Shown here: positions 22,487 to 34,806 of the stretch, one piece after another | Layout of the letters: every line of letters starts with the position of its first letter | How positions within the stretch are numbered: position 1 is the stretch's first letter | DNA from: Omphalotus guepiniiformis | Taxonomy: Eukaryota; Basidiomycota; Agaricomycetes; Agaricales; Omphalotaceae | Assembly (NCBI GenBank): GCA_028554645.1 | Contig: JAQOOI010000066.1 | Location: 186,001-250,000 of the forward strand | Direction of reading: 5' to 3' | Length of the DNA: 64,000 nucleotides | Position numbers and translations under genes: made by a program | The notes under the pieces: generated by a model | The model's database searches: none | Seen by the model: the letters and a program-made list of their open reading frames with translations, nothing else | What the model was told of the DNA's origin: nothing

Positions 22487-23450
22487 CTACGCGCTAGCAC
22501 TCAACGTCAGCGCCGGCCTAGCCCTAAGCTCCCTAACCCTCTCAACCCACTTCCTAACCTTCTCCCTCTTCTTCTCCCTCCTCCCTTCCTCCCTCTCCCT
22601 CTCCTCCTTCCACCTCACCGCATTCTCCGCAAACTTCTCCTCCCTCCTAACCCTATTCAAAACCACAACATCCCTCTTAACCTTCTCCTCCCTTACTCTC
22701 CTCCTCCTCCGACTCAAGTGACCTATATCAGCACCCATACCAACTTCGAATCCACGGGGTTTGAAGGATTTAGCGTAGGGACCCCAGTTTATTTGCGATG
22801 GGGTTAGGGGAGGTGGGTTTTTGGGTTTTTGAACTGGTTTCCAGAGTCGGATTGTTATTGGGGAGGGGGTAGGTGGGGTGAATGGGTGTGAGTTGGGGTT
22901 GGGTTTGCCTTTGTTGTTTTTGTTGTTGGTTGCAGATTTAGTTTGGACACCCTTACTGGTGTTGGTGTTGGTGTTGGTGGTTTCGGGAAGAACAGGGATA
23001 CGTTTCGCGGTGGCTAAACGAATCTCTTTAGTTCCTTCGAGAATGGGTAGAACTTGTTGTTTCAAAAAACTACCAAAAAACGCATAAACCAACGTCCTCT
23101 CTCATATAACAACATAACAACACGTACCTCATAGACCTAACAGGATGCCCAGGATTCGGAGGTACCGGAGGAAACTTTTTTCTTCCTCCACTTTTCATAT
23201 ACCCCGCGTCAGCAGCGCCCGCTTCAGCATTCGCATTCGCACCCACACCCGGCGCACCAACGACAGTAAACCTCTGAAACCCATCCCCCGGACTCTCCCT
23301 CAACGCAAGCCTATAAATCTCACCCGTAGTCAACCCAACACCAGAAGTAAACTGAGATTCCGTAGAGATAATTTTCCGAACTATACGTAGACTTTCGAGG
23401 ATTGAGGAGGTTTGTTGGGGTGTTACTCGGGACCAGAGGGTGGTTGACAT
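22487..23450 (-). CDS. Uncharacterised basic protein
   Basis: The exons are 23450-23128 and 23069-22487 (58-bp phase-2 intron), 301 residues. The N-terminal part (about 1-50, WSRVTPQQTSSILESLRIVRKI then TTGEIYRLALRE) looks conserved and helical. The middle is Asn/Thr/Pro rich. Residues about 180-300 are extremely rich in Arg, Lys and Glu, probably one long charged helix or coiled coil. I do not recognise the family. The composition would fit a ribosome-associated, mitochondrial ribosomal or RNA-binding protein, which is only a guess. It lies upstream of Iml2 on the same strand, with 487 bp between them. Confidence 0.55.
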
Positions 23451-24101
23451 TGTTTGTGTGTGATTTTTGGTTGTGATGAGCGCCCCTGCTCTTAGCAGCT
23501 CTGAACGAGGAGGTGAGTTGGGAGGAGAGAGGGACGCGCCAGGTCAGGAGGGAGGGAAATTTCGGAAGGGAAAGGGAAATAGATGTAAATAGTGATGATT
23601 ATGTAAGTGAGCGTCTAGCGCTAATTCAAGCGTCTAGCCCGGTAGCCCAATTGCCGCTCCTTGAACCTTCTTGTTCTCGTTACAAAACTTATAAAATGCA
23701 AAAACCTCGATGTCAACGTTGTATGTATCAATCTCAAGCTGAAGTTCACTATACATCTCAAGGAATAAATTCAGAAAGTTCGGAGCATCCGCTTCGAATA
23801 AACGCTACTTAGCTCAAGCTTCAGCACTTCAAAGGGCGATCTCGGTCGCTCGATTTACTCAGTTCACTCACTGGAGTCAGTTCACCCCGAGTCGATCATG
23901 GACTCTCCAGGAGGCAGAGGCAGAAAGGCATGAATCTTCTTCATTCAGGACTGTGTGGCTTGCAAGGAGGGTTTCAATTTGTTGGTTTATTGGTTTATTT
24001 ATACCCAAGCTAAAATTTAAATAGATATCATTATGAACGTGCCACGGCTATACAAGCAAGCAAGCAAGCAAGTAAAACCCATACGGTGCGTTCTTTCATA
24101 T
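23451..24101. other. Intergenic between two minus-strand genes
   Basis: Upstream region of the basic-protein gene and 3' flank of the secreted-protein gene. A short tandem of caag repeats lies at about 24052-24072. No coding frame is supported. Confidence 0.4.
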
Positions 24102-25547
24102 TCATTGAATCGTAACTGTCAATATCGTCGTTATCCCATCCGTCGCGATACCTATCATGATGGGTATGAATTCCTATTTTTCATACACAGAAGAAAGCAC
24201 ATACCATGATTAACCCTACACACAAAAACAAAAAACACATCAGCAACCCACCCCCACATCAACCCACTAAGTATAACTCAAACACTCACCCATCACTCCC
24301 AGCCCCCAAAAGCCCCGTAACATTCACCCCCGTCGTCAAATAATCAACCCCATCAAACGAGGTGGAACCGATTGCTGCAGAGGAGAGTTGATCACGACCG
24401 ATGTTGTAGCCGTTTGGTGCGATTGTGTGGGATTCGGAGACGTTTTCTTCTTGGGATACGCTGCGGGGGCGTGGGCGGGTGGGTTAGTGTGTGTGTAAGA
24501 GAGGGAGGGGAGGGGGGGGGGGGGGGGGAAGGGGAGGGGAGGGGGTGAGAAAAAAAGGGTAGGGGTATGAGGAAAGGAGGGGGAACTCACGCGAGGAATA
24601 AAGCGCCCGTGTTGTGTTCTGTACCATTTTGAACAAATACTCTGTAAAGAACCGTCAATATCCGAAACGACGCGACCCGCGACCCGCGAGGTGGGGCGAA
24701 AACAAAACAACGAGTACTAGGACGTGGGCTTGAAACACACACACCTAAAATGATTCCCACCAATTAAACTCTCAAGACAAGTACCAAGGTCTGGGTTACC
24801 GTAATCTTGTCGGAGTTCGACCTACGAAAAACAATGTGTCCCATGAGTTATAAGTTATAACATCAAAGGGATTCTAAGAGAGGATTCTAAGAATAGTAGG
24901 TTGAGCGCTAGCGCTTACCGTTTGATTAACAGGCCCATTCCCATCTCCCAAGTTTGCGGATTGTGGGTTACCTAGGTGGATACCTAGGCATTCTGTTGAG
25001 CTGAGGCAGGGGGATCAAGTAACAGTAATCAGTGTTCAGGACTCGGTGATCAATGAATATGTAGGAAGGGATGGACGCGGTAAGGGGAGGCGGTAAAGGG
25101 AGGCAGTTACTTACAACCCAATAGCCTTTGCGTAATTGATAATCCCATCTTCTGTGAGTACGGCAGGTGAAGAGAGGCCTGATATGATTACCTAGAAAAG
25201 AGAATACGAGGTTGGTGAATGTTAATGCAAATGTGAATGTGGAGCGCGGCGCGTAAGAACGCGATAAGTATGTATGTTACTTTACTTACGTTCAAAGGTT
25301 CGCCAAGTCCATTCCCAGCTACCGCGCAAGCATCCATGAGGCCAGTCTTCCTACGTACACAGTACGAACAAGTAAATCACATACCATCATCCAACATCGA
25401 ACCACCATTAAGCGTAGGATTGAAATACGCCGTTCCATCCGCTCGAGCCTGAGGGTGACTCGGAATTGGATTCGGATGAGGGAGGGACGCAACGAATGCG
25501 AAGTGGAGAGGTAGGAGGAATAGGAGGCTTGCGCTTAATCCGAGCAT
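24102..25547 (-). CDS. Secreted protein of unknown function, paralogue A
   Basis: This multi-exon gene starts with a signal peptide (MLGLSASLLFLLPLHFAFVA). The mature part has the landmarks LNGGSMLDD-AGNGLGEPLN, VIISGLSSPAVLTEDGIINYAKAIG, CLGIHLGNPQSANLGDGNG, LESLIGGNHFR, SHTIAPNGYNIGRDQL and finally GVNHGIATDGITTILTVTIQ. All these segments recur in the same order in the gene at 27879-29226. I recall similar secreted proteins in many Agaricomycetes but no assigned function. An 11-base micro-exon (GGTTAATCATG, about 24206-24216) encodes the VNH join. The intron before the VSQEENVSESH exon is a strong polypyrimidine tract in the sense strand. Boundaries follow GT-AG throughout. Confidence 0.75.
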
Positions 25548-27878
25548 CGTATCGTGTCCAAGGTGGGTTGGGACGATGGGGGAGGGACCAGTGTGAGGGA
25601 GGAGACACACACACGCACACTCGACGAAGTGAAGATCGCGCAATTTATACGGCGACCCCAGGATGACACCGAACGAACGAACAAAGGTAAATGATTCTTC
25701 AGGTTGACAGTGATTATTCTCAATTCGGTTCTAACTTCTGATACATAACTTCGTGCCAAGAATAGCATGCATGGCATGGCAATCCGGGTGCGCTACGCAC
25801 AGCGTGGTTCATCGAGGAAAGGGAATGTATCATTCATCAAACGTTCGAACGACGGAAGAGGTATCTTGATGTATGTCGTGATTCGGATTCGTAGGGGGGG
25901 TACATATGGAACGCAGCCATCGTTCACTGGTTCAGTAGGCATATGACACCTGGTGTATCCCTCGTGAATTCGTTTTCCACATGAAAAAGAACAAAAAGAT
26001 CACGTACTAGCCTTCCTTGTTCAGTTTGTCAGGTCAGGCCGACTGTCCATGTCAGGAAGCACGCAACGCACGCGCCTGCAGACTCACTTGATGCAGCGCT
26101 GATTCACTGATGACCTGAAATCGACTTGTCAACGCGCAGCGCATATGTGGCTCACAGGACCCCAGTCATTCGAACGTTCGCCAAACATATTGTATATATG
26201 TAAAAAGAATCCGCATGAAGGAGAGTTCTAGAGAGAAACAAGAAAGGACGTGGAACGTGGAACGTGGCTCACACCTCACTCGGAGATTCCGGAGAACTGC
26301 TTGTGATAACTAAAACGGGATCTGATCACCGAAGATATCCGTACAAGCCGTCTTTCCGAGAGAAGCGCCGGGTGCGAGTGGAGTCATGTATGCATGATTG
26401 GAGTGCTACATACTGTAGCGCTTGGAAGGATTTACGATTGGAAAATGGGGAGTAGATACGTACAGTACATGCCAGTGGTACATATTTGAAGCAGAACAGC
26501 GTCGAAATGGGTATTCGTCAGATCACCAAGACCTTGCTCTATTCGTCACTCTCACTTCCCCATCCCATCCCACCGCTAGCGCTACACCCTCGAGCAAAGC
26601 CCCCCGCCGCCGCTTATCGATATTCGCTAGTTCAACCGTTCAACGTAACCACACAAAGTTCGTAAATCGGCCGCAGTCAAGTTCAACGTCAACGCGTCAA
26701 CGTCAACTTCCACTAAGCTTGATATTGACAGCTGGGACTCGGTGGCAGACTATGTAGAGCGCGGTTTGAGAGGTTGACGTCCAAATAACTCGGCGTACTT
26801 GGAAGTGGGCTTTAGATCTTTAGAGCCGAAGTCGATACAGTTCGGGTTCCTTGGGGTGATTGGTATACTGGTATCCTGTCGAGTCTGTCGTGGTAAGGAA
26901 AGATCTGTGGGGCTTTTAAGATGTAGGAAAACGTAGGAGAATAGTCGTGCCATACCTAACTACATTCCCTGCTAACACCCATACGATATCCAAGTCTCGG
27001 ATCCGAATTCCAGTGAGAATTGATACTTTGATATTGGGGCCTTGAGAATTAAAATTACTTCAAGTTCTTGATTGTTCCTACGTTTCCTACGGCCTACGGA
27101 AGGAACTCGTTACATACATACATGTCGAACGAGAACGTGCACCCTTCAGTCGAGCTCTTGTCTTGTGAATTGTTACCCTTGCCGTCGTCCTGTGGTGGTT
27201 TGCTGAGAGAGAGAGAGGAGAAAGACGATCACGTGGGTGCATTGTCCGCTGCAATTTACCGCCACCTCCACCAGCCACCTACTGGCAGGGACTGTGAAGC
27301 GACGTTTTTCTCTGATTTTGCTTGCCAGTGCTATCGCTTCTAATGAGCTTATCCAGAATCCCAGAAAAAAACTACTTTAATTTAGTAGTAGTTAAAAAAT
27401 AGGTCGCACGTGCGCTATGTCGCATATATTCAGTGGACCTTTCAGTGGTTCTTCGTATTTCTGGCCCTTGCTGACAGTGGCGTCGTTTGAAGGTCTGTCT
27501 GGCTTGAGCTACATACAAGTCTTTGGCGGCTGTACTACTCAGCCTCAGGTAGCAGCGCACTCCACAGACTTTCACTCTACATCCCATCCTGGGACTCGGA
27601 CTCGGCCTCAAACTCGGAATCGGACCGGGATCGCCAAAGGCCAAACTCAAAGGATCTTCGTGCACATGAATTATCTTTTGATATCTTTATCTTCGTCAGT
27701 TGTACCCTGATCGCCTTTTTCGGTGATAATCAAGATTCCAAGAAACATGTACATAGTAACACGACAAGCTTTCGTACTTATATACCCTTCCACCTCCTTC
27801 CCTTCCTCCCTCTCTTCCTTCCCTTCCCTTCCTCTCTCTCCCCTTCCCTCCTCCACCCCTCCAACCCCTCCCGCGGTC
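25548..27878. other. Divergent intergenic region, 2.3 kb
   Basis: This is the spacer between the divergent start codons of the two secreted-protein paralogues. I see no gene with splice signals or a recognisable domain. A pyrimidine-rich stretch (about 27785-27870) immediately precedes the start of paralogue B and probably marks its core promoter and leader. Confidence 0.4.
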
Positions 27879-29226
27879 ATGTTTAACGCCTTCGTCGTTT
27901 TCGGCTTCTTCTCCTCCTTCATCCTCAGCGTCGCAGCACTCCCGAACCAAAGACCGTTCATAACTCCAACGTATATAACAGATTCTGTGGATTTTTATAG
28001 TCCGCTTTTGAATGGGGGGTCTATGCTTGATGATGGTGAGTCTGTACCTCCTACTTAGGTGAAATCGAAGATTGATTGAGTTGTTTTCGTGTTTTCGTGT
28101 TATCGTGGTTTAGCTGGAGATGGATTTGGTGAACCGCTAAACGTGAGTTGTCCTTGTTTTTATTAAATGTCATTTCTGGGAGGCGGAGTAAACTAATGCA
28201 TGTTTTATTGTTAGGTGATCATATCGGGATTATCTTCCCCAGAGGTACTCACATTAGACGGGTTCATAAATTACGCAAAGGCTATTGGTTTGTGAGTTAC
28301 CGGGCGCACTTATCTGATTAACCATTCAGTATTCTCAATGTTTTTGTTTTCGTTTTATAGCTCAGAAGAATGCCTCAATATCCACCTCGGGAACCCACAG
28401 TCTGCGAATTTGGGAGATGGGAATGGGTGGGTTAACCAAACGGTACGTACGTACGATCATAACAACATCTATTATCTTCCGCCGTAGGACCTTCATGATC
28501 AAGTTGGTTCAATGATTGATGCGTTTAACGTGGTATATAGATTGAACTAAGACAAGATTATGGAAATTCTGAACTTGGAACTTGTCTTGAGAGTTTGATT
28601 GGTGGGAATCATTTTAGGTGAGGGTTTCGACGAATAATTCTTTTTGTCCTTGTTTTCTGTTTCTGAGGATCTGAAAATGCGGTATGTGTAGGATTTTTCA
28701 ACAGAATGGACCAGAAGCTCCGAGTGGTGCATTTTTCCTCGCGTGAGCCCCTTCCCCTTCCCCCTCCCCTCTCCCCCTCTCTCCCCTCTCCCCCCCATTC
28801 TCCTCGCACTCGTCCTCGCACTCGTCCTCGCACTCGCCCTCGTACTAACGCACACCCAGCGTATCAAAAGAAGAAGACGTCTTCGAATCCCACACAATAA
28901 TCCCCGACGGGTACAACATCGGCCGAGAACAGCTCGTTCAGAACGCCCTTGGAACGACTGAGTTTGGAGGTGTGAGGTATGTTACGATGGGGAGGAATCT
29001 TACTGGGTTGTTGGCTGCTGGGAGTATTGGGTAAGTGTGGGTTTTTTTGTGGTTTGAGTTGAGGGATGTTGATTGCGTTGCATTTATCACTTGTTGTGCT
29101 ACGTAGGGTGAATCATGGTATGTGATTTCTTCGACATGGTCTGAATGATAAATGACTTTACACTGCACTTGCGTAGGTATCGCCACGGATGGAATAACGA
29201 CGTTACTCACTATTCTCATTGTTTAA
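27879..29226 (+). CDS. Secreted protein of unknown function, paralogue B
   Basis: Multi-exon and parallel to paralogue A. It has a signal peptide (MFNAFVVFGFFSSFILSVAA), then LLNGGSMLDD-AGDGFGEPLN, VIISGLSSPEVLTLDGFINYAKAIG, CLNIHLGNPQSANLGDGNG, LGTCLESLIGGNHFR, SHTIIPDGYNIGREQL and GVNHGIATDGITTLLTILIV at the C-terminus. The intron positions match those of paralogue A, including the 11-base micro-exon (GGTGAATCATG, about 29107-29117). A long pyrimidine-rich intron (28743-28857) sits at the equivalent place and also contains a cgcactcgtcct tandem. The two genes are head to head, so they arose by an inverted duplication or by later rearrangement of a tandem copy. The function is unknown; the fold cannot be told from the sequence. 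Confidence 0.77.
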
Positions 29227-30369
29227 TCAACTCTTCCGAGTCATCCTCCGAGTCCTCTCTTTCTTTTCGTATGAAATCACGAAATCACGAAATCACGAAG
29301 TTATGAATTACGATAATATATGATACCCTTTTGACGAATGAAGCTTGAAGCTAAGCTCGAGTTTTGTGTGGAATGGACAGTGAATGGATGTGTAGTTTGT
29401 AGTTTATTCAATATATTTGGGGTTTTCTTAATGTTTACCTCGGTCGTATGTAAGGCTGTAAATCAAGAATTCGGGTTTGGATATGAGGGCTTGAGGGCTT
29501 GAATATCAATGGTAAGTTGTGTAGGTTGTGCGGCATATATAAATATGATATGTATGCTGAGTCGCCGCCGACGCTACTAAGATGGCTTACTTACTGAGCG
29601 CTTACCTTCATTACCGAATGTATTCGCGTTAGGAGATATTATTGATTGGAAAGAAGAGAAGATGGCTAAGTATTAAGGCGATTCAAGGGTTGTTGTTGGG
29701 AAAGTTTTGGGGTATCTTGAAGGGATGGGGAAGGGGAAGATGAAGGAGTATAAGGGGAGTAAGGAGGTTATTATTGTTACGGATGGAAAGGTTCGTTTGA
29801 ATGCGCTTTTTTGGTTTGGGGGTTTACTATCTCGGAGATGTGGTGTTTTTTGTAGGGAGTGGTATGGCGTATATGGGTGTTTTGTGAGGTATTGTTCTCG
29901 GTCCTTGGTTTGCGAAGAGGGTAAAGTCGAAGGCCCGTTTGATGATTGATATGATGCGTGCAAGTTCTGGTAATTGACTCTGAGTACTGAGTTTTTTTTT
30001 TGTCGGTGGGTTTGAAGTTTGTTCTGTTGTTCTGTTGGTATACCACTTTATACCAGTTTGTCTAGGGTAAACAATCATATCATGTTGGTTGTACTGCGCC
30101 GCCGCGGCGAGTTGAACTTCACTTGAACGTTTGAACGTTGTTGAATAATGAAGAGACTTATAAAATCATCTGACACTACACGATGTTTTCATTTCTACTA
30201 AGTACTAGCGGTATCGGGCCGAATATTTCATAGAAGAAAAAAGATAATTCCGTACCGTGCTCTAGCCTCTATATCATACAATATATGAACGACTCTGACT
30301 CTCATACGATCTTTCCGATAGCACCCCCCACCTTACCCACTCTCAAAAATCCTCAATACAACACCTAAA
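29227..30369. other. Intergenic, 1.1 kb
   Basis: Follows the stop of paralogue B. A short frame at 29707-29949 is followed by a splice-like site, but the reading is Gly/Lys-rich and has no domain. Nothing is supported as a gene. Confidence 0.35.
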
Positions 30370-31801
30370 ATGTCGACCTTACTCGCACAAATAAGCACCC
30401 TCGTCACTATAGACGTAGACTCTATGGATCCATCCGCAGCTGCTCGTCATACACCCACACCTGCCACTACACCGTTCTTCTGCGATATGACATCGAATCA
30501 AGCGATAACGTACGGGATGGCGACGAGACCTGATCAGAGTGATTTACTTCGGTCTGCGATTGATGAGGTACGAGGGAAGGGCCAGGTTGATACGAAGGCG
30601 GAGGGGTTCGCGCAGGAGGTTGTTGATGTGTTTGTGAGTCACTTCGATGATTATATGGGTGTGTGTGTGGCATGCATGATATTGAGCGTGGTTCGTTAGA
30701 CAGTGTTATTGGCGAAACAGGTATATCCGTATCTGAAAGGCAACGTACATGCGCAGACTTCGCCCCATACTGCGTATGATGTCGATAAGACGGTCGAACA
30801 TGCGAAGAAACTCGTAAAGATATTTGAGGAACATGGGATTCCAAGGTAAGGTCCATCCATCTCGACGTATCGATTTGTTGTGACTCGGATTAAAATGGGT
30901 GTCGGGGTTAGGTCTCGTGTGTGTATCAAGATACCTACGAGTGCCGAATCGATGGTTGCGTGTCGGATTTTGAGAGAAGTGGGGATACAGACGCTTGCTA
31001 CTTGTTTGTTTTCTGTTCCGCAAGCTTTGGCTGCTTCACAGGCTGGGTGTATCTATGTCGCTCCGTATTTCAATGGTGCGTTACGTTTACTTCCGAGCGA
31101 ATTCAAGTTGGAAGTGAAGTGGGCCTGCTTGAGCTGACGGGTTTGGCGTTTGGCGTTTTGTGGTGTAGAGCTTCGAGTACATTTCGACCCGACGGTTTGG
31201 AGAGAGTTTGGGAATCCGGGAAAGGAGCATCCGATGTCGCAGGTTATTTTTGATGTGAAGGATGTGTTTAGGAAGATTGGGTCAAAGACGTTGGTTATGC
31301 CTGCTAGGTATGTTGCCCGCCGACGCCCCCCCCTCGTCTTGTCATCTATCTAATATGTGTGTTAGTATTGTAACCCCTAAAGAGGTACGAGTGTACCAAC
31401 TCACCGAGTACATGAGGCTGATATGAGCGTGCAGGTCATTGGCTTGGTTTCATTGAAACCAGATCATATAACTATCTCTGCGCCTATCCTCGACAAACTA
31501 GCTGATATGCCTCCCGTACCTCCCGAAGCATTCGATTCGGAGTTGAAGCCTGCTGATTTTCCGGAGTCGTTTTGTGAGTTCTGCCAACCACGAGCCTCTT
31601 GATGTTGACGCTGAAAGCTGATCACTTGTATTTGTTTCGTCACTACTGGCAGTGTCGCAAGACTATCTCGCGGATGGAGGTAAACTCTTGAAAGATGCGT
31701 TAGCTCAGGATGTAGAGTCGAGTAGGAAGCTTAAGGATGCGTTGGGGATTTTTGATGATTGTGAGAAAAAGACGAAGGAGTTTATTTTGACGAAGATATA
31801 G
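30370..31801 (+). CDS. Transaldolase-family protein
   Basis: Several exons join in frame. Landmarks in order: VTIDVDSMDPSAAARHTP near the start, FFCDMTSNQAI, GNVHAQTSPHTAYD, then SRVCIKIPTSAESMVACRIL, which contains the Schiff-base Lys of transaldolases (KIPT/KIPAT motif). TLATCLFSVPQALAASQAG and YVAPYFN follow. Transaldolase moves a three-carbon unit between sugar phosphates in the non-oxidative pentose phosphate pathway. This copy is divergent: the substrate-binding stretches are altered, and a C-terminal SLKPDHITISAPILDKLA section differs from the housekeeping enzyme. It may act on another sugar phosphate or aldehyde. Fungi carry such TAL-like paralogues in secondary or accessory loci. The start at 30370 is the first ATG of the frame and precedes a normal N-terminus. 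Confidence 0.8.
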
Positions 31802-32080
31802 ATGTAGAGATGTTCCTGTAGATGCTGCGTGTAGCTCTTGAGGTCAAAGCACTCCATCTTCAAGTATTCGATGTTGCCATGAACGTGCGCGTGTCAGTGA
31901 ACGGTGCAGCGCCACCGGGCAGGACCCTTGAAATTGCCGCTTAGACGCTTAGAAATAATTTATTAGACCCAGCGTAACTTACTCCAAACGCCTCGTGCTC
32001 AAGTTCCTCCTTCATTCTGTGGCCGCCGCCAATCGACGTCTGGAAAAAAAAGATAATTTCAAAAGACTTAGAGGACAATA

Positions 32081-34626
32081 ATGCAGTCAACGACGTCGAC
32101 GTCGACGTCGGAATTTGAAAATGAATGCACGACTCGGACTCAAACAGAGACTACGCCACTTTTGGCTACCCCTCGTCGATTCGGAGATGAAGGAAAATGC
32201 GAAGAGGGTGCTTCGTTTAGATATCTCCTATGGAAGGAAATTCTTATAGTGTTCAAGTATGCTGGTCCTATCTTTGGGTGAGTCATATCAGTTTCTATAC
32301 TTTCCTTCGTTTTGCTTACAGTTTGTTTCTAGGATCAACTTACTGGAATACAGTCTCGTCGTCGTTTCCGTGCTTTCAATAGGGCATATATCAACCGCAG
32401 CGCTCGCTGCTATCACTTTGGGTGAAATGACTGTGAATGTGACGGGTTTGAGTATTATTATGGGATTTGCGAGCGCTTTGGATACTGTTCTTCCTTCTGC
32501 GTGGACTTCTTCTCATCCTCAACTTGTTGGGTTGTGGACGCAGCGTATGAGTAGGTTTTGAGGACGTAGATCCTTTTCACCCCACTACTTGATTTCTGAC
32601 TTTTGTGTTGTTCTTGGTGGTCTTGGTCAGTGTTGGTGGTTGGGTTGACTATAATAGTGCGCTTTTTTTCATTCGTTGTCGGATTGAGCTGATAGGGATG
32701 GATGTATGTAGCCTATTATTGTTCTATGGCTCAACGCAGAGCCTATTCTTCTTCTCTTGAACCAAGAACCTGAGGTGGCAAGAATGGCTGCGGTGTATTT
32801 GCGATGGATGTGTTTGGGTTTACCAGGTGCGATATACCGCCTTTTCTCATAGTAATAACGTTTCGCTGACCCCAGCACGGTTTAGCTTTTGCATTCAATT
32901 GTGTCAGCAGGTAAGGCCTTTGCTTGTGACCATCCCAGGTAGGAAGAGTATACTCATCTCATAAACTTTCGACTTCCACATGTTAGGCGATATTTTCAAT
33001 GTCAAGGTACCCAAACCTTCCTTTACACCCGAGCTATCTTTAGACCAATAATTTCGTACCCCCCTCCCCCCCCTCTCCCATATTTGAAGGTCTCTTCTCT
33101 GCCCCTGCAAGAATTATTATCGTCGTCGCACCCTTAAACGTTCTCCTCAATTACCTTCTTGGTATGTCCCTCCCCAAAACTAGACCCCCGAGAAATCGCA
33201 CTCACTGAAGTACTGTATTGGATTGGATTCTATTGTCATTGAAACAGTCTGGGGTCCAGCTCCCATAAGACTGGGTTTCATAGGAGCACCGCTCTCAACA
33301 TCAATATCATACTATCTTCTGTCGATTTCGTATATCGTTTATGGGATTTTTTATGTTCCGAGGACGGCATGGCATCCACTTTCGAGATATGGGTTTTATA
33401 ATCTTGGGATACTTATGAAACTTGGGTTGGCGGGTGTCGGTGCGTTGGTCTAGGATTCTTTTCGATTTTTGAAATACTCACACGTATTGATTATAGGACA
33501 GACAGTCTCCGAGTGGTGGGCGTGGGATATCGTTGCTTTAGTTGCTTCCCAGTGAATCCTGTTCTCTTTCTGAATCCGTAATATGTTAATCGTGAGGCGT
33601 TTCGTCTACAGGTTGGGATCCGAAGTGATTCTGGCTTCGCAGTCCATTTTAGTTGTCACTTCGTCAACGACATGGCAAGCACCGTTTGCCCTAGGAATTG
33701 CAGCTTCGATTCGGTAAGGCCGTTCGTTAGGTCTAGGTTATCGTGGGATGTGTATATGACGAACCTTTTTTTTGGGCGGGGCGTAGGATAGGAAATTTAC
33801 TTGGGGAACGTGATGCTAGGAGGGCAGAAATTGCTGCGAAAGCGGCTATTTTGGCTGGATTTGGTATTGCGGGTTTTTTAGCGTAGGTTTTCTTTTAACA
33901 CAATTGGAAGATTGAAGAGAATGCTGATGCTGCTGTTCCTAGAGTTCTGCTTCTTACTCTCCGGAATTATTGGGCGTATATCTTTAATGAGGATCCTGGT
34001 ACGTTTTTTATTCGTGTCCGTGCTGCGCTTTGTGGGTACTGAAGATGTAGAGCAGATGTAGTGGCGTTGGTCGCAACTGTTATACCGCTCATGGCGACCT
34101 TTCAGATTTTCGACTCGACGGCTGCTGTTACTTCAGGTATTTTGAGAGCCAGAGGTAAACAGGTCAGTCGCTTTTCTGTATGATTCTTTTGGAGAACCGA
34201 GTTGACAATTTTGATAGATTTTGGGGGCGTTGTTGAATATAAGGTACGATCCTGTTCAGAATTTGCTTTCACACTTTTGAACTTTTGTAGCGCGTATTAC
34301 ATCTTTGGTGAGTCCATGAATTATCTCGTCGGTCACCGAATGCCTAATGGTGTTCTCTAGGAATACCCTTTGGTGTCTGGCTTGCATTCTCGCGCAAAAT
34401 GAACCTTCATGGTCTCTGGATCGGGCTGACAGTAGCGCTGGTATATTGCTCTGCGTTTGGGATTCTGTTGTCGGTGTATACGCCTGATTGGAATCAAGAA
34501 GTAGACAAGGCGCTTGCGAGGCTTGAGAAGGATAAGAGTTCGCTTGACTCCTCGTTGGATGTTGAGGAGAGTGGGTCTGTTGGGTCGTCAAGCCCAGTGA
34601 AAACTCGCTGTGTTGAGATCGAGTGA
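32081..34626 (+). CDS. MATE-family multidrug exporter 1
   Basis: Many short exons. After a Thr/Ser-rich cytosolic N-terminus, the reading gives the twelve-helix MATE pattern: YAGPIFG-INLLEYSLVVVSVLSIGHIS, LDTVLPSAW, a GLTIIV-PIIVLWLNAEPILLLL loop, APLNVLLNYLL, GPAPIRLGFIGAPLS, TWQAPFALGIAASIRIGNLLGERDARRAE and DPDVVALVATVIPLMATFQIFD. MATE proteins export organic cations or drugs using a proton or sodium gradient. In fungi the family includes Erc1. A related but separately evolving copy lies at 48981-51580 on the other strand. Exon 1 (32081-32277) joins exon 2 (from 32333) in frame; the remaining exons were checked by eye through to the stop at 34626. Confidence 0.85.
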
Positions 34627-34806
34627 GAACGTGGGTAAATCAATTTTCGGTCCGCGAGATCGCTTGGAAACGCGTGAGCGCATAAAATTCTATCTTCAAC
34701 CAACTTCATCGTTGACTTTGGCAGCTTCGTTGACGTTGACGAGGTCAAATGGATGTTGGAGTTCGTTGAAGGAGCTTTATTTTGACTATTTTTGATTACC
34801 AATCAT

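Noticed and set aside
22487..23450. Basic protein as a definite mitochondrial ribosomal protein
   Set aside because: Composition alone is suggestive, but no family landmark could be identified, so no name is given.
24500..24560. Poly-G run as a regulatory element or assembly fault
   Set aside because: It falls in an intron whose counterpart in the paralogue is also pyrimidine-rich on the sense strand, so it is treated as intron composition.
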